DNA of 64,000 nucleotides, from the NCBI RefSeq assembly GCF_000959525.1, contig NZ_CP009832.1, positions 868,001-932,000 on the forward strand. The letters are read 5' to 3'. Position 1 is the first letter of the stretch; each line of letters begins with the position of its first letter. This DNA comes from Burkholderia multivorans ATCC BAA-247. Its GTDB lineage: Bacteria > Pseudomonadota > Gammaproteobacteria > Burkholderiales > Burkholderiaceae. A model generated the notes under the pieces. The model was given only the letters and a program-made list of their open reading frames with translations. It made no database searches and was not told the origin of the DNA. Shown here one piece after another: positions 26,873 to 35,074 of this stretch. The translations under genes and the position numbers were made by a program.

Positions 26873-27856
26873 TTACTGCAGCCCCGGCACGCCGTCGGCA
26901 TGCGCGGACGCGTGCGCCGCCCGCAGGAAACCGTAGCCCGCGCGCTCGGGCTGCGCGAGCGTGCTGAAGTGCTCGACCGCATGTTCGACGAAGCTGCGCG
27001 TGCGCGCCGGCACGAACTGCCGGTTCGGATAGACGAGCGAGAGCTGCGTATGCGGATCGTCGATCCGGTAGCCGGGCAGCAGCCGCACGAGCGTGCCGCT
27101 GTCGATGGCGTCGGCGACGCAGTGCTCGGGCAGCATCGCGATGCCCGAGCCCGCGACCGCCGCCGCATGGACGAGCGCGAGCTGATTGACCGTGCATGCG
27201 GGCCGCACGGTGACCGTATGCACGCGCGCGTCGGGGCCGACCAGCCGCCATGCGCCCGGATGCTGATGCGGCGCGAGCGCGACCCAGTCGTGGCGCGGCA
27301 GATCGTCGGGTGTGCGCGGCTCGCCGTGCCGTTCGAGATACGCGGGCGATGCGCATGCGACGAACGGATTCGGCGCGAGCGCCTGCGCGATCAGCGCCGG
27401 GTTGCCGTCGAAGCGGTCGCCGGTGACGATGCCGACGTCGTAGCCGGCATCGAGCACGTCGAGCGGCGCTTCGGCGATCGTCATCTGCACGCGCAACTCC
27501 GGATAGCGATGCCGGAACCGGCCGAGCAGCGGCGTCAGCGCGCCCGGCGACAGCAGCCCCGACGCGACCACGCGCAGCGTGCCGCCCGGCTCGTGCGTGG
27601 CCTGCGCGACCGACGCCTCGAGATGATCGAATTCCTCGAGCAGCGCGCGGCAGCCGTCGAGATAGCGCACGCCGGCTTCCGTCAGCGACAGGTTGCGCGT
27701 GGTGCGGTGGATCAGCCGTGTATTGAGATGGCCCTCGAGCATCGCGATCGAGCGCGTGACGAGTGCGTTGGACACGCCGAGATGATGCGCCGCACGCCGG
27801 AAGCTCTGATGCTCGGCGACGCAGACGAAGACACGCATGGTCTGAATCTGGTTCAT
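26873..27856 (-). CDS. LysR-family transcriptional regulator
   Basis: A 327-residue LTTR with an N-terminal winged helix (MRVFVCVAEHQSFRRAAHHL, VSNALVTRSIAMLE) and a periplasmic-binding-like effector domain from about residue 90 (GTLRVVASGLLSPGAL, IAEAPLDVLDAGYDVGI). The C-terminus carries an unusual His/Ala-rich tail (AAHASAHADG). It is 34 bases upstream of the D-lactate dehydrogenase gene on the same strand, so they may be co-transcribed. The target is unknown; LysR proteins often act on divergent genes, and here that is the aminotransferase across a long gap. Confidence 0.88.
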   Translation of the reverse strand: MNQIQTMRVFVCVAEHQSFRRAAHHLGVSNALVTRSIAMLEGHLNTRLIHRTTRNLSLTEAGVRYLDGCRALLEEFDHLEASVAQATHEPGGTLRVVASGLLSPGALTPLLGRFRHRYPELRVQMTIAEAPLDVLDAGYDVGIVTGDRFDGNPALIAQALAPNPFVACASPAYLERHGEPRTPDDLPRHDWVALAPHQHPGAWRLVGPDARVHTVTVRPACTVNQLALVHAAAVAGSGIAMLPEHCVADAIDSGTLVRLLPGYRIDDPHTQLSLVYPNRQFVPARTRSFVEHAVEHFSTLAQPERAGYGFLRAAHASAHADGVPGLQ

Positions 27857-28593
27857 GGCTTGCGTATTTTTGGCCCGGTTGACTGATTATGGTTGTGATT
27901 TTTCATCGTGCAGCGCGGAAAAAACATTGCGCGGCGCGTGATTCCCGCTCGTATCGGTTAAAGCGTTTTCGGAATCTGCAGACGATTGTTCAATAAGAAA
28001 AGCGTGTCCGTCAACCTGAGAAAAGGGGCGGGTTGCGGAAAATCGAAATCGCGCGTATCGGAAAACCGATCGATGCCGGTCATACGCTTGTCGCGATTGC
28101 GTGTCTTTTCGCCTGGATATCGTCGCAGCCGCGTTAATTCATTGGTAAATCAATGAATTGGGCGGCAGGCCCGGAATGCGGGCGGTAATTTCGGCAGGCG
28201 ACGGCATTAGCGATCGGGATAACGCAGGTTTTTCTGCGTGTGCCGAATATGCGTGCCGAATCGCGTATGCCGATTTTGCGGCGTGCGGTGCTTTTTGCCG
28301 TTTGACGGGCAGACGGCGCCGAAAGCGACGGTATCGAGCGCGTCGCGATATGGCCGCGCAAAATCGCGCGCGATCGGTCTCCTTTCTCCGGGCGGCGAAT
28401 CGCGCCCGCAATTCGCGCGCAAGCGATGCGCGGCGCGCGCGGTGCGCTGGCCCGGTCGGCGCGCCGGGCCACCTTCGTGCTGTCCGCCCGCGCGTGCCTC
28501 TTGCGCAACGCCGCGGAACGCGGAATGATCGGTCGCTTGCCGTGTCGTGCGGCACGCGTTCCGTGCGTTTTCTTCCTTCACTTCGTTCCAGCC
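27857..28593. other. 737-base A/T-richer intergenic region with an inverted repeat
   Basis: No convincing gene occupies this long gap between the LysR gene (minus) and the aminotransferase (plus). Its first half is clearly richer in A/T and poly-A/T runs than surrounding DNA. At 28136-28159 there is a perfect 9-bp inverted repeat, AATTCATTG with CAATGAATT, around a 6-base loop, which could be an operator or hairpin. The open frame at 28134-28508 on the minus strand has atypical Arg-rich composition and is not believed. Confidence 0.55.
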
Positions 28594-29805
28594 ATGTCCA
28601 TCGACCATTCGCCGATTCCCTGTCCCGTCGTCGTGCCGCTCGACGCGATCCTGCCCGAAGAACCGCTGCTGATGATGGGGGCCGGCCCGGTCCCGATCCC
28701 GGCTGCCGTCGCGAAGGCGAACACGATCGTGATCAACCACCTCGGCGCGACGATGGCGAAGATCATCGAGCAGGTGAAGGAAATGGCGCGCTACGTGTTC
28801 CAGACGCGCACGAAGTGGGTGCTCGGCGTCGCCGGTCCCGGCTCGGCCGCGATGGAGATGGCGATCTCGAACCTCGCATGGCGCGGCACGCGCGTGCTGT
28901 CGATCCGCAACGGTTTCTTCAGCGCACGGATGGCCGAGATGGCCACGCGCGTCGGCGCGGAAGTCGCGACGCTCGAAGTCGCCGATCGCGCGGTCGCGAG
29001 CCTCGACGAAGTCGCGGAGGCCATCGCGCGCGAGCGGCCCGAGATCGTCACGATCGTGCAGGGCGAGACGTCGAATACGGTGTGGAATCGCGATCTGCGC
29101 GACATCGCGGCGCTCGCGAAGGCGGCCGGCGCGCTGGTCGTCGTCGACGCGGTCTGCACGCTGTCGACGATGCCGCTCGAGATGGACGCGTGGGGCATCG
29201 ACGCGGTGATCACCGGCGGTCAGAAGGGGCTGTCGTCGATTCCCGGCGTGTCGCTGATCGCGTTCTCCGACGCCGCCTGGGAACGGATGAAACATCGCCC
29301 GGAGCCGAACGCGCACTGGTGCCTCGACATGGCGCTCGCCGAGAACTTCTGGCACAACGCGGGCTATCACTACACCGCGCCCGTGTCGGGCGTGCTCGCG
29401 CTGCACGAGGCGCTGCGGCTCGTGTGCGCGGAGACGCTCGAAAGCCGCTTCGCGCGCCATCTGCGCTGTTCGCTCGCGCTGCAGGCGGCCGTCGAGGCGA
29501 TGGGACTGAAGCTGTATGCGCCGAAGGCGTGCCGGCTCAATTCGGTCGTCGGGATCGAGACGCCGGAAGGCCTCACGCCGGGCCTGATCTGCGGCCATAT
29601 CTCGAAACAGTATCAGGTCGAGATCTCGGGCTCGTTCGGCTTGCCGATCGTGCGGATCGGCCAGATGGGCGAGCAGTGCCGCGAACACAACCTGTTCCGC
29701 ACCGTGCATGCGTTCGGCCGCACGATGGTCGACCTGAAGGTGCCCGTGGATCTGCCGGCCGGCGTCGCGGCGCTCGAGCAGGAACTGTCGCGGCGCGGCG
29801 CGTAA
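28594..29805 (+). CDS. Class V aminotransferase (alanine/ureidoglycine-glyoxylate aminotransferase type)
   Basis: The 403-residue PLP enzyme has LLMMGAGPVPIPAAV at the N-terminus, VVVDAVCTLSTMP, and the PLP lysine in ITGGQKGLSSIPGVSLIAF at about residue 215. These fit the AGXT/PucG/serine-pyruvate group that transfers amino groups to glyoxylate. PucG in purine breakdown is a possibility because xdhABC lies 4 kb downstream, but serine- or alanine-glyoxylate activity cannot be excluded. It converges on an AraC-type regulator. Confidence 0.85.
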   Translation: MSIDHSPIPCPVVVPLDAILPEEPLLMMGAGPVPIPAAVAKANTIVINHLGATMAKIIEQVKEMARYVFQTRTKWVLGVAGPGSAAMEMAISNLAWRGTRVLSIRNGFFSARMAEMATRVGAEVATLEVADRAVASLDEVAEAIARERPEIVTIVQGETSNTVWNRDLRDIAALAKAAGALVVVDAVCTLSTMPLEMDAWGIDAVITGGQKGLSSIPGVSLIAFSDAAWERMKHRPEPNAHWCLDMALAENFWHNAGYHYTAPVSGVLALHEALRLVCAETLESRFARHLRCSLALQAAVEAMGLKLYAPKACRLNSVVGIETPEGLTPGLICGHISKQYQVEISGSFGLPIVRIGQMGEQCREHNLFRTVHAFGRTMVDLKVPVDLPAGVAALEQELSRRGA

Positions 29806-29823
29806 CGCGCGCGGCGCGGCCGC

Positions 29824-30759
29824 TCAGCGGCCCTGGATCGCGCGCCGGTACGCGTTCGGCGCCGCGCCGTGCGCGTCGCGAAAGCGGTGGCTGAAATGCG
29901 CGGCGTTCGCATAGCCGCAGTCGGCCGCGATCTGCGCGAGCGGCAGCGACGTCGTGCGCAGCAGCAGGCGCGCGCGGGCGAGCCGCTGCTCGGCGACCCA
30001 TGCATGCGGCGCGCGGCCGAACGACAGCCGGAACATCCGCGAGAAGTGGTATTCGGACAGCGCGGCGACCTCCGCGAGCTCGCCGAGCGTCAGCGGCTGC
30101 GACAGATGCGCGTCGATGTAGTCGCGCACGCGGCGCCGCACGGCCGGCGCGAGGCCGCCGCGAAACGGCGTGTCGGTGCGCGTCGCGCTCTGTTCGCGCA
30201 GCAGCAGGCTCAGCACGTCGTGCGCCATTTCGTTCACGCGCAGGCGGCCGTCCGCATCGTCCCAGCGCTCGAGCGCGACCGAGCGCAGCAGCGACGCGAC
30301 GCGCGCTTCCTCGAAATAGGTCCGATCGGCGAGCTTCAGTTCGCGCGGTTCGCGATCGAGCTCGCGGATCGCGCGTTGCGTGAAGTGCTCGGGCAGGAAG
30401 TACAGGTGGACGAAGTGCATCTCTCCGCGCACCCACCAGCGCGATTCGTGGTCGCCCGGCAGCGCGCACAGCAGGCTCGGCGCGCCGTAGCGCGGCACGC
30501 GTTCGCGCTCGGTCCGGTAGCCGCCGTCGAGGTAGCACGAGAGCGTGTGGTGACCGGGCTGCGCGTAGACGGTCTCGCTCTCGTCGGTGATCCGCGTCCA
30601 CTCGGCGATCGCGAGGTGGTCGCCGAGCCAGGCGAAGCGCTCGAGCGTCGCGTTCGCGTCGGCGAGCGTGCGGCACACCGACTGCAGGCCGAACGGCAGA
30701 TCGCCGCCGGACAGGGCGGCGGCGCGATCGACGGGCGGGGCGGACAGGGACGCGTTCAT
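29824..30759 (-). CDS. AraC-family transcriptional regulator
   Basis: A 311-residue regulator has an N-terminal sensing domain with little recognisable sequence and a C-terminal double HTH at about 215-311 (LGELAEVAALSEYHFSRMF, LAQIAADCGYANAAHFSHRF). The tail PNAYRRAIQGR matches the AraC consensus end. It diverges from an EamA exporter over 129 bases, the likeliest target, and converges with the aminotransferase. The start ATG at 30759 begins MNASLSAPP. Confidence 0.87.
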   Translation of the reverse strand: MNASLSAPPVDRAAALSGGDLPFGLQSVCRTLADANATLERFAWLGDHLAIAEWTRITDESETVYAQPGHHTLSCYLDGGYRTERERVPRYGAPSLLCALPGDHESRWWVRGEMHFVHLYFLPEHFTQRAIRELDREPRELKLADRTYFEEARVASLLRSVALERWDDADGRLRVNEMAHDVLSLLLREQSATRTDTPFRGGLAPAVRRRVRDYIDAHLSQPLTLGELAEVAALSEYHFSRMFRLSFGRAPHAWVAEQRLARARLLLRTTSLPLAQIAADCGYANAAHFSHRFRDAHGAAPNAYRRAIQGR

Positions 30760-30888
30760 GAGGTCCGAGTATAAGCGCGCGCATGCCGGCGCGCGGGCGC
30801 CGGCGAAAAAGACCGCAATTCCGGACAATCGGCACGCGTCGTGCGACGGCATAGTCGGATTCCCGTTTCGTTCGAAGCCGCCGTCGCC

Positions 30889-31779
30889 ATGAACCTGTCG
30901 CTCTATATCGTTACCGTGCTGATCTGGGGAACCACCTGGATCGCGATCAAATGGCAGCTCGGCAGCGTGCCGCCGCCCGTGTCGATCGCGTGGCGCTTCT
31001 GGCTCGCGGCCGCCGTGATGTTTGCGCTGCTGCGCGCGATGCGTCGCCCCGCGCGGCCGCCGCGCGCCGCGTGGCGCTATCTCGCCGCGCAGGGCGTTGC
31101 GCTGTTCTGCCTGAATTTCCTGTGCTTCTACTACGCGGAGCGCGTCGTGCCGAGCGGGCTCGTCGCGGTGATTTTCTCGACCGCGCCGCTGCTCAATTCG
31201 ATCAACGGGCGGCTGTTCATGGGGCGGCCGCTGCGCGCGTCGGCGATTGCGGGCGCGCTGCTCGGACTGACCGGCATCGCCTGCCTGTTCTGGCAGCAGA
31301 TGGCCGGCCATCTCGACGATCGCGCGACGTGGATCGGGCTCGCGATCGCGTTCGCGGGGACGATGTGCTTCTCGGCCGGCAACCTGCTGTCGAGCCGCAT
31401 GCAGTCGATGGGCCTGCATCCGCTCGCGACGAACGGCTGGGCGATGCTGATCGGCGCGGCGATTCTGACCGTCGGCAGCGTGGCGGCCGGGCTGCCGTTT
31501 TCGCTCGAAATGGAGCCGCGCTATCTCGGCGCGCTGCTCTATCTGGCCGTGCCGGGCTCGGTGATCGGCTTTACCGCTTATCTGACGCTCGTCGGCCGGA
31601 TCGGGCCGGAGCGCGCCGCGTACTGCACGGTGCTGTTTCCGATCGTCGCGCTGGCCGTGTCGACGGTGTTCGAAGGGTATCGATGGTCGCCGCTCGCGGT
31701 GATCGGGCTGCTGCTGGTGCTGGCCGGGAATCTGGTTGCGTTCGAACTTGTGCGGCGGTTGGCGCCGCGGACAGCGTGA
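30889..31779 (+). CDS. EamA/DMT-family transporter
   Basis: The 296-residue protein has ten predicted membrane helices in two EamA repeats: the first begins LYIVTVLIWGTTWIAIKWQ and includes ALFCLNFLCFYYAERVVPSG, the second includes GSVIGFTAYLTLVGRIGPERAAY. Members export amino acids, metabolites or toxic compounds. It diverges from an AraC-family gene that may control it. A strong terminator lies 33 bases after the stop. Confidence 0.87.
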   Translation: MNLSLYIVTVLIWGTTWIAIKWQLGSVPPPVSIAWRFWLAAAVMFALLRAMRRPARPPRAAWRYLAAQGVALFCLNFLCFYYAERVVPSGLVAVIFSTAPLLNSINGRLFMGRPLRASAIAGALLGLTGIACLFWQQMAGHLDDRATWIGLAIAFAGTMCFSAGNLLSSRMQSMGLHPLATNGWAMLIGAAILTVGSVAAGLPFSLEMEPRYLGALLYLAVPGSVIGFTAYLTLVGRIGPERAAYCTVLFPIVALAVSTVFEGYRWSPLAVIGLLLVLAGNLVAFELVRRLAPRTA

Positions 31780-31812
31780 CCGAAGCGGCCGTCGCTATGG
31801 CATACCGACAAC

Positions 31813-31842
31813 AAAATGCCCGCGCGAAGCGGGCATTTTCCT
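31813..31842. terminator. Bidirectional intrinsic terminator
   Basis: An 11-bp perfect stem (AAAATGCCCGC, 31813-31823 with 31829-31839), loop GCGAA, is flanked by A-run on one side and T-run on the other. It serves both the EamA gene and the convergent MFS gene. Confidence 0.9.
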
Positions 31843-31894
31843 TCCGGCGGCGCGCGGACATCCGCGTTCGGCTTGCCGTCTTGCGGCAAGCGGG

Positions 31895-33109
31895 CTAGGC
31901 CGCCGCGCCGCTTCCCGCGACGCGCGCCTGCCGCTGATACAGCACGACCGACAGCGCGACGCCTGCCGCCGCGGCGAGCGCCGCGAACAGGAACACCTGC
32001 GGATAGCCAAACGCGCCCGCGACGTAGCCGGCGAGCGGCCCGGTGATGCCGAGCGACAGGTCGAGGAACACCGAGTACGCGGACAGCGCCGCGCCGCGGC
32101 TGGCGGCCGGCACCAGCGCGACCGCCTCGACGCCGAGCGCCGGGAAGATCAGCGCGAAGCCGAAGCCCGTCAGCGCGGCGCCGACGAGCGCGACGTGCGG
32201 CACCGGCGCGAGCCACAGCAGCACGAGGCCCGCGCATTCGAACGCGAACGACACGATCGCGACGCGGAAGCCGCCGTGCGTCTTGATCGTGTTCGCGAAC
32301 AGCAGACGCGCGCCGATGAACAGCGTGCCGAATACGGTCAGCGACAGCGCGGCGTTCGGCCAGTGGCGCGCCGCGTAGTAGAGCGTGACGAACGTCGCGA
32401 TCGAGCCGAAGCCGGCCGAGCCGAGCGCGAGGCCGATGCCGTGCGGCAGCACGCGCGTGAACACGCTCGCATACGACATCCGTTCGCCGTGCACGAGCGG
32501 CACCGCATCGATCAGCCGCGCCAGCGCATAGCCGAGCGCCGCGAGCGCGATCACGAGCACGCCGATCAGCGCCGGGTTCAGCGAATGCGCGATCGCGACG
32601 CCGACCGGCGCGCCGAGCGCGAGCGCGCCGTACGTCGCGATGCCGTTCCACGAGATCACCTTCGCGTTGTGCGCGACGCCGACGCGGCCGATGCCCCAGA
32701 GAATCGCACCGGTGCCGCACAGGCTCTCGCCGACGCCGAGCACGAGCCGGCTCGCGACGAGCAGCACGAGGCTCGCGGCCGGCCAGCGCGCGAGCAGCAG
32801 CGCGACGAGCAGCAGCACGCCCGACGCGCCGCAGCCGAGCAGCCCGCGCAGCACGGTCTGCTTCGGGCCGAGCGTATCGGCGAGGCGCCCGGCGAGCGGG
32901 CGCGACGCGAGCGTCGCGAAATACTGGACGCTGATCGCGGCGCCCGCGACGATCGCGGAAAAGCCGAGCTCGTCGTGGACGAAGCCCGGCAGCACCGCGA
33001 GCGGCAGGCCGATGGTCAGGTAGCAGATGAACGTGAAGCAGACGACGGACACGATTTGCAGCGTGACGGCGAGCCCGCTGCGCGGCGTGGAGGCAGAATC
33101 GGTTGACAT
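31895..33109 (-). CDS. MFS transporter, YfcJ/YhhS-like
   Basis: At 404 residues and 12 helices, it shows [23 protein letters not shown] in helix 1, [16 protein letters not shown] in loop 2-3, and [23 protein letters not shown] in the middle; these are typical of the YfcJ/YhhS subfamily. The physiological substrate is unknown in this family. The gene diverges from xdhA over 351 bases, so a link to purine use is possible but unproven. Confidence 0.83.
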   Translation of the reverse strand: MSTDSASTPRSGLAVTLQIVSVVCFTFICYLTIGLPLAVLPGFVHDELGFSAIVAGAAISVQYFATLASRPLAGRLADTLGPKQTVLRGLLGCGASGVLLLVALLLARWPAASLVLLVASRLVLGVGESLCGTGAILWGIGRVGVAHNAKVISWNGIATYGALALGAPVGVAIAHSLNPALIGVLVIALAALGYALARLIDAVPLVHGERMSYASVFTRVLPHGIGLALGSAGFGSIATFVTLYYAARHWPNAALSLTVFGTLFIGARLLFANTIKTHGGFRVAIVSFAFECAGLVLLWLAPVPHVALVGAALTGFGFALIFPALGVEAVALVPAASRGAALSAYSVFLDLSLGITGPLAGYVAGAFGYPQVFLFAALAAAAGVALSVVLYQRQARVAGSGAAA

Positions 33110-33460
33110 GGGGTCGGAACAGATGAGCGAACGGAACGGATCGTGGCGAAAAACGGAATCGGGATTTTCCCATGGAACCGGTTTTCACGCAGGTACCGTT
33201 TAGTTAACGTCGCCCCCTTTTTCGGACGACGCCGAACCGGCGCCTTCGCGCACCGCGGCTGGCCATGCGGCGGCCATGCACCGGCCGCGGCGGCCCGCCG
33301 GCACGGGCGGCCGCGCATATCGCCGCAGTTATATGGGCCGCATGCGTATTGGGCTATGGGTTGCGGAATTTGACGGTGATAGCGTGCAAACTGTCAGAGA
33401 AACGTCGGCCGAGCGCCCCGCGCAGGCCGCCTTTGCCCCCACTTGAAGAACGACAGAGAC
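33110..33460. other. 351-base divergent intergenic region upstream of xdhA
   Basis: The gap lies between the YfcJ-like transporter and xdhA. It includes a moderately A/T-rich start and a GC-rich centre. A TTGACG at 33370 could be a -35 element, but no matching -10 is visible at proper spacing. No riboswitch or clear operator was recognised. Confidence 0.4.
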
Positions 33461-35056
33461 ATGAGTGAGCCGATCCGCTTCTACCATCGTCACGCCGTCC
33501 GCGAAGTCAGCGGCGCGGACGTCACCCGCACCGTGTTGCAGTACCTGCGCGAGGACGCGCACTGCACCGGCACCAAGGAAGGCTGCGCGGAAGGCGACTG
33601 CGGCGCGTGCACGGTCGTCGTCGGCGAGCTGACCGACGCGGGCACGGTCGCGTTCAAGGCCGTCAACGCGTGCATCCAGTTCCTGCCGACGCTCGACGGC
33701 AAGGCGCTGCTGACCGTCGAGGACCTGCGCCGCCCGGACGGCTCGCTGCATCCGGTTCAGCAGGCGATGGTCGACTGTCATGGATCGCAGTGCGGTTTCT
33801 GCACGCCGGGCTTCGTGATGTCGATGTGGGCGCTCTACGAGAAGCACGGCCATGAACGCTGCGGCGGTGCCTGCGAGAAGGCGAAGCACGTGCCGACGCG
33901 CACCGAGATCGCCGATGCGCTGACCGGCAACCTGTGCCGCTGCACCGGCTATCGTCCGATCGTCGACGCGGCGGTGAGGATGTTTGACGGGGCCGGCGAA
34001 GGTGCGGCCGGCGTGGGTGTGACGGGCGAAGGCGCAACCGGCGAAGGCTCCACCCCCGAACAGAACACCGCGCCGGTCGACCCGGCCGCGCTCGCGCGCA
34101 CGCTCGCATCGCTGCGGCGCGACACGACCTTCGACTACACGATCGGCGGCGCGCGCTTCGCTGCCCCGCGCACGCTCGACGCGCTCGCCGCGCTCAAGGC
34201 CGAGCGTCCGGACGCGCGGATTCTCGCGGGCAGCACCGACATCGGGCTGTGGGTCACGAAACAGATGCGCCGGCTCGACGACCTGATCTACGTCGGCCAG
34301 ATCGCCGAACTGCAGCGCATCGTGCACGGCGAGGACTGGATCGAGATCGGCGCGGGCGTCACGGTCGAGAACGCCTACGCGGCGCTCGCGGAGACGTATC
34401 CCGAACTGACCGAGATGTGGAAGCGCTTCGCGTCGCTGCCGATCCGCAACGCGGGCACGCTCGGCGGCAACGTCGCGAACGGCTCGCCGATCGGCGACTC
34501 GATGCCGGGCCTGATCGCACTGGGCGCGCGCGTCGTGCTGCGCGGCGGCGACACGGTGCGGGAGCTGCCGCTCGAAGCGCTCTATACGGGCTACCAGCAG
34601 AAGGACATGGCGCCGCACGAATTCGTCGTCGGCGTGAAGGTGCCGACGCGCAGCGGCGCGCGCGCGAACCTGCGATTCCGCACCTACAAGCTGTCGAAGC
34701 GGTTCGATTCCGACATTTCGGCCGTCTGCGCGGCGTTCGCGTTCATCGCGGACGGCGACACGATCCGCGAGCCGCGCGTCGCGTTCGGCGGCATGGCCGC
34801 GACGCCGAAGCGTGCGGCGCACACCGAAGCGGTGCTCGACGGCGCGCAGTGGCACGAGGCCACCGCGCAGGCCGCGATGCAGGCGCTCGAACGCGATTAC
34901 CAGCCGCTCACCGACATGCGCGCGACGAGCACATACCGGCTCGATACCGCGAAGAACCTGATGTACCGATTCTGGCTGGAGACGCGTCCGCAGGATCCGC
35001 TGCCGCCGCAAGCCCTGAACGTGCGCGAAGTGCCCGCGGAAGCGGCGCGTGTCTGA
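33461..35056 (+). CDS. xdhA: Xanthine dehydrogenase small subunit (2Fe-2S and FAD)
   Basis: The 531-residue subunit has two iron-sulfur motifs: the plant-ferredoxin type KEGCAEGDCGACTVVV at about 42-57 and the helical type CGFCTPGFVMSMWAL with NLCRCTGYRPIVDAA at about 110-170. A Gly/Thr-rich linker (about 180-205) leads to the FAD-binding domain (ILAGSTDIGLWVTK, RNAGTLGGNVANGSPIGDS) and the CO-dehydrogenase-flavoprotein C-terminal domain. It passes electrons from the molybdenum centre to NAD. The ATG at 33461 is preferred over an upstream TTG. Confidence 0.95.
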   Translation: MSEPIRFYHRHAVREVSGADVTRTVLQYLREDAHCTGTKEGCAEGDCGACTVVVGELTDAGTVAFKAVNACIQFLPTLDGKALLTVEDLRRPDGSLHPVQQAMVDCHGSQCGFCTPGFVMSMWALYEKHGHERCGGACEKAKHVPTRTEIADALTGNLCRCTGYRPIVDAAVRMFDGAGEGAAGVGVTGEGATGEGSTPEQNTAPVDPAALARTLASLRRDTTFDYTIGGARFAAPRTLDALAALKAERPDARILAGSTDIGLWVTKQMRRLDDLIYVGQIAELQRIVHGEDWIEIGAGVTVENAYAALAETYPELTEMWKRFASLPIRNAGTLGGNVANGSPIGDSMPGLIALGARVVLRGGDTVRELPLEALYTGYQQKDMAPHEFVVGVKVPTRSGARANLRFRTYKLSKRFDSDISAVCAAFAFIADGDTIREPRVAFGGMAATPKRAAHTEAVLDGAQWHEATAQAAMQALERDYQPLTDMRATSTYRLDTAKNLMYRFWLETRPQDPLPPQALNVREVPAEAARV

Positions 35057-35074
35057 CGACGGAGAACCCCGAAC

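Noticed and set aside
28134-28508. Possible 124-codon gene on the minus strand in the long gap
   Set aside because: It has Arg/Ala-rich composition, no ribosome binding site, and no recognisable domain or coding-type codon bias.
33361-33400. Housekeeping promoter for xdhA starting with TTGACG
   Set aside because: No acceptable -10 hexamer occurs at 16-18 bases, so it was not listed as a promoter.
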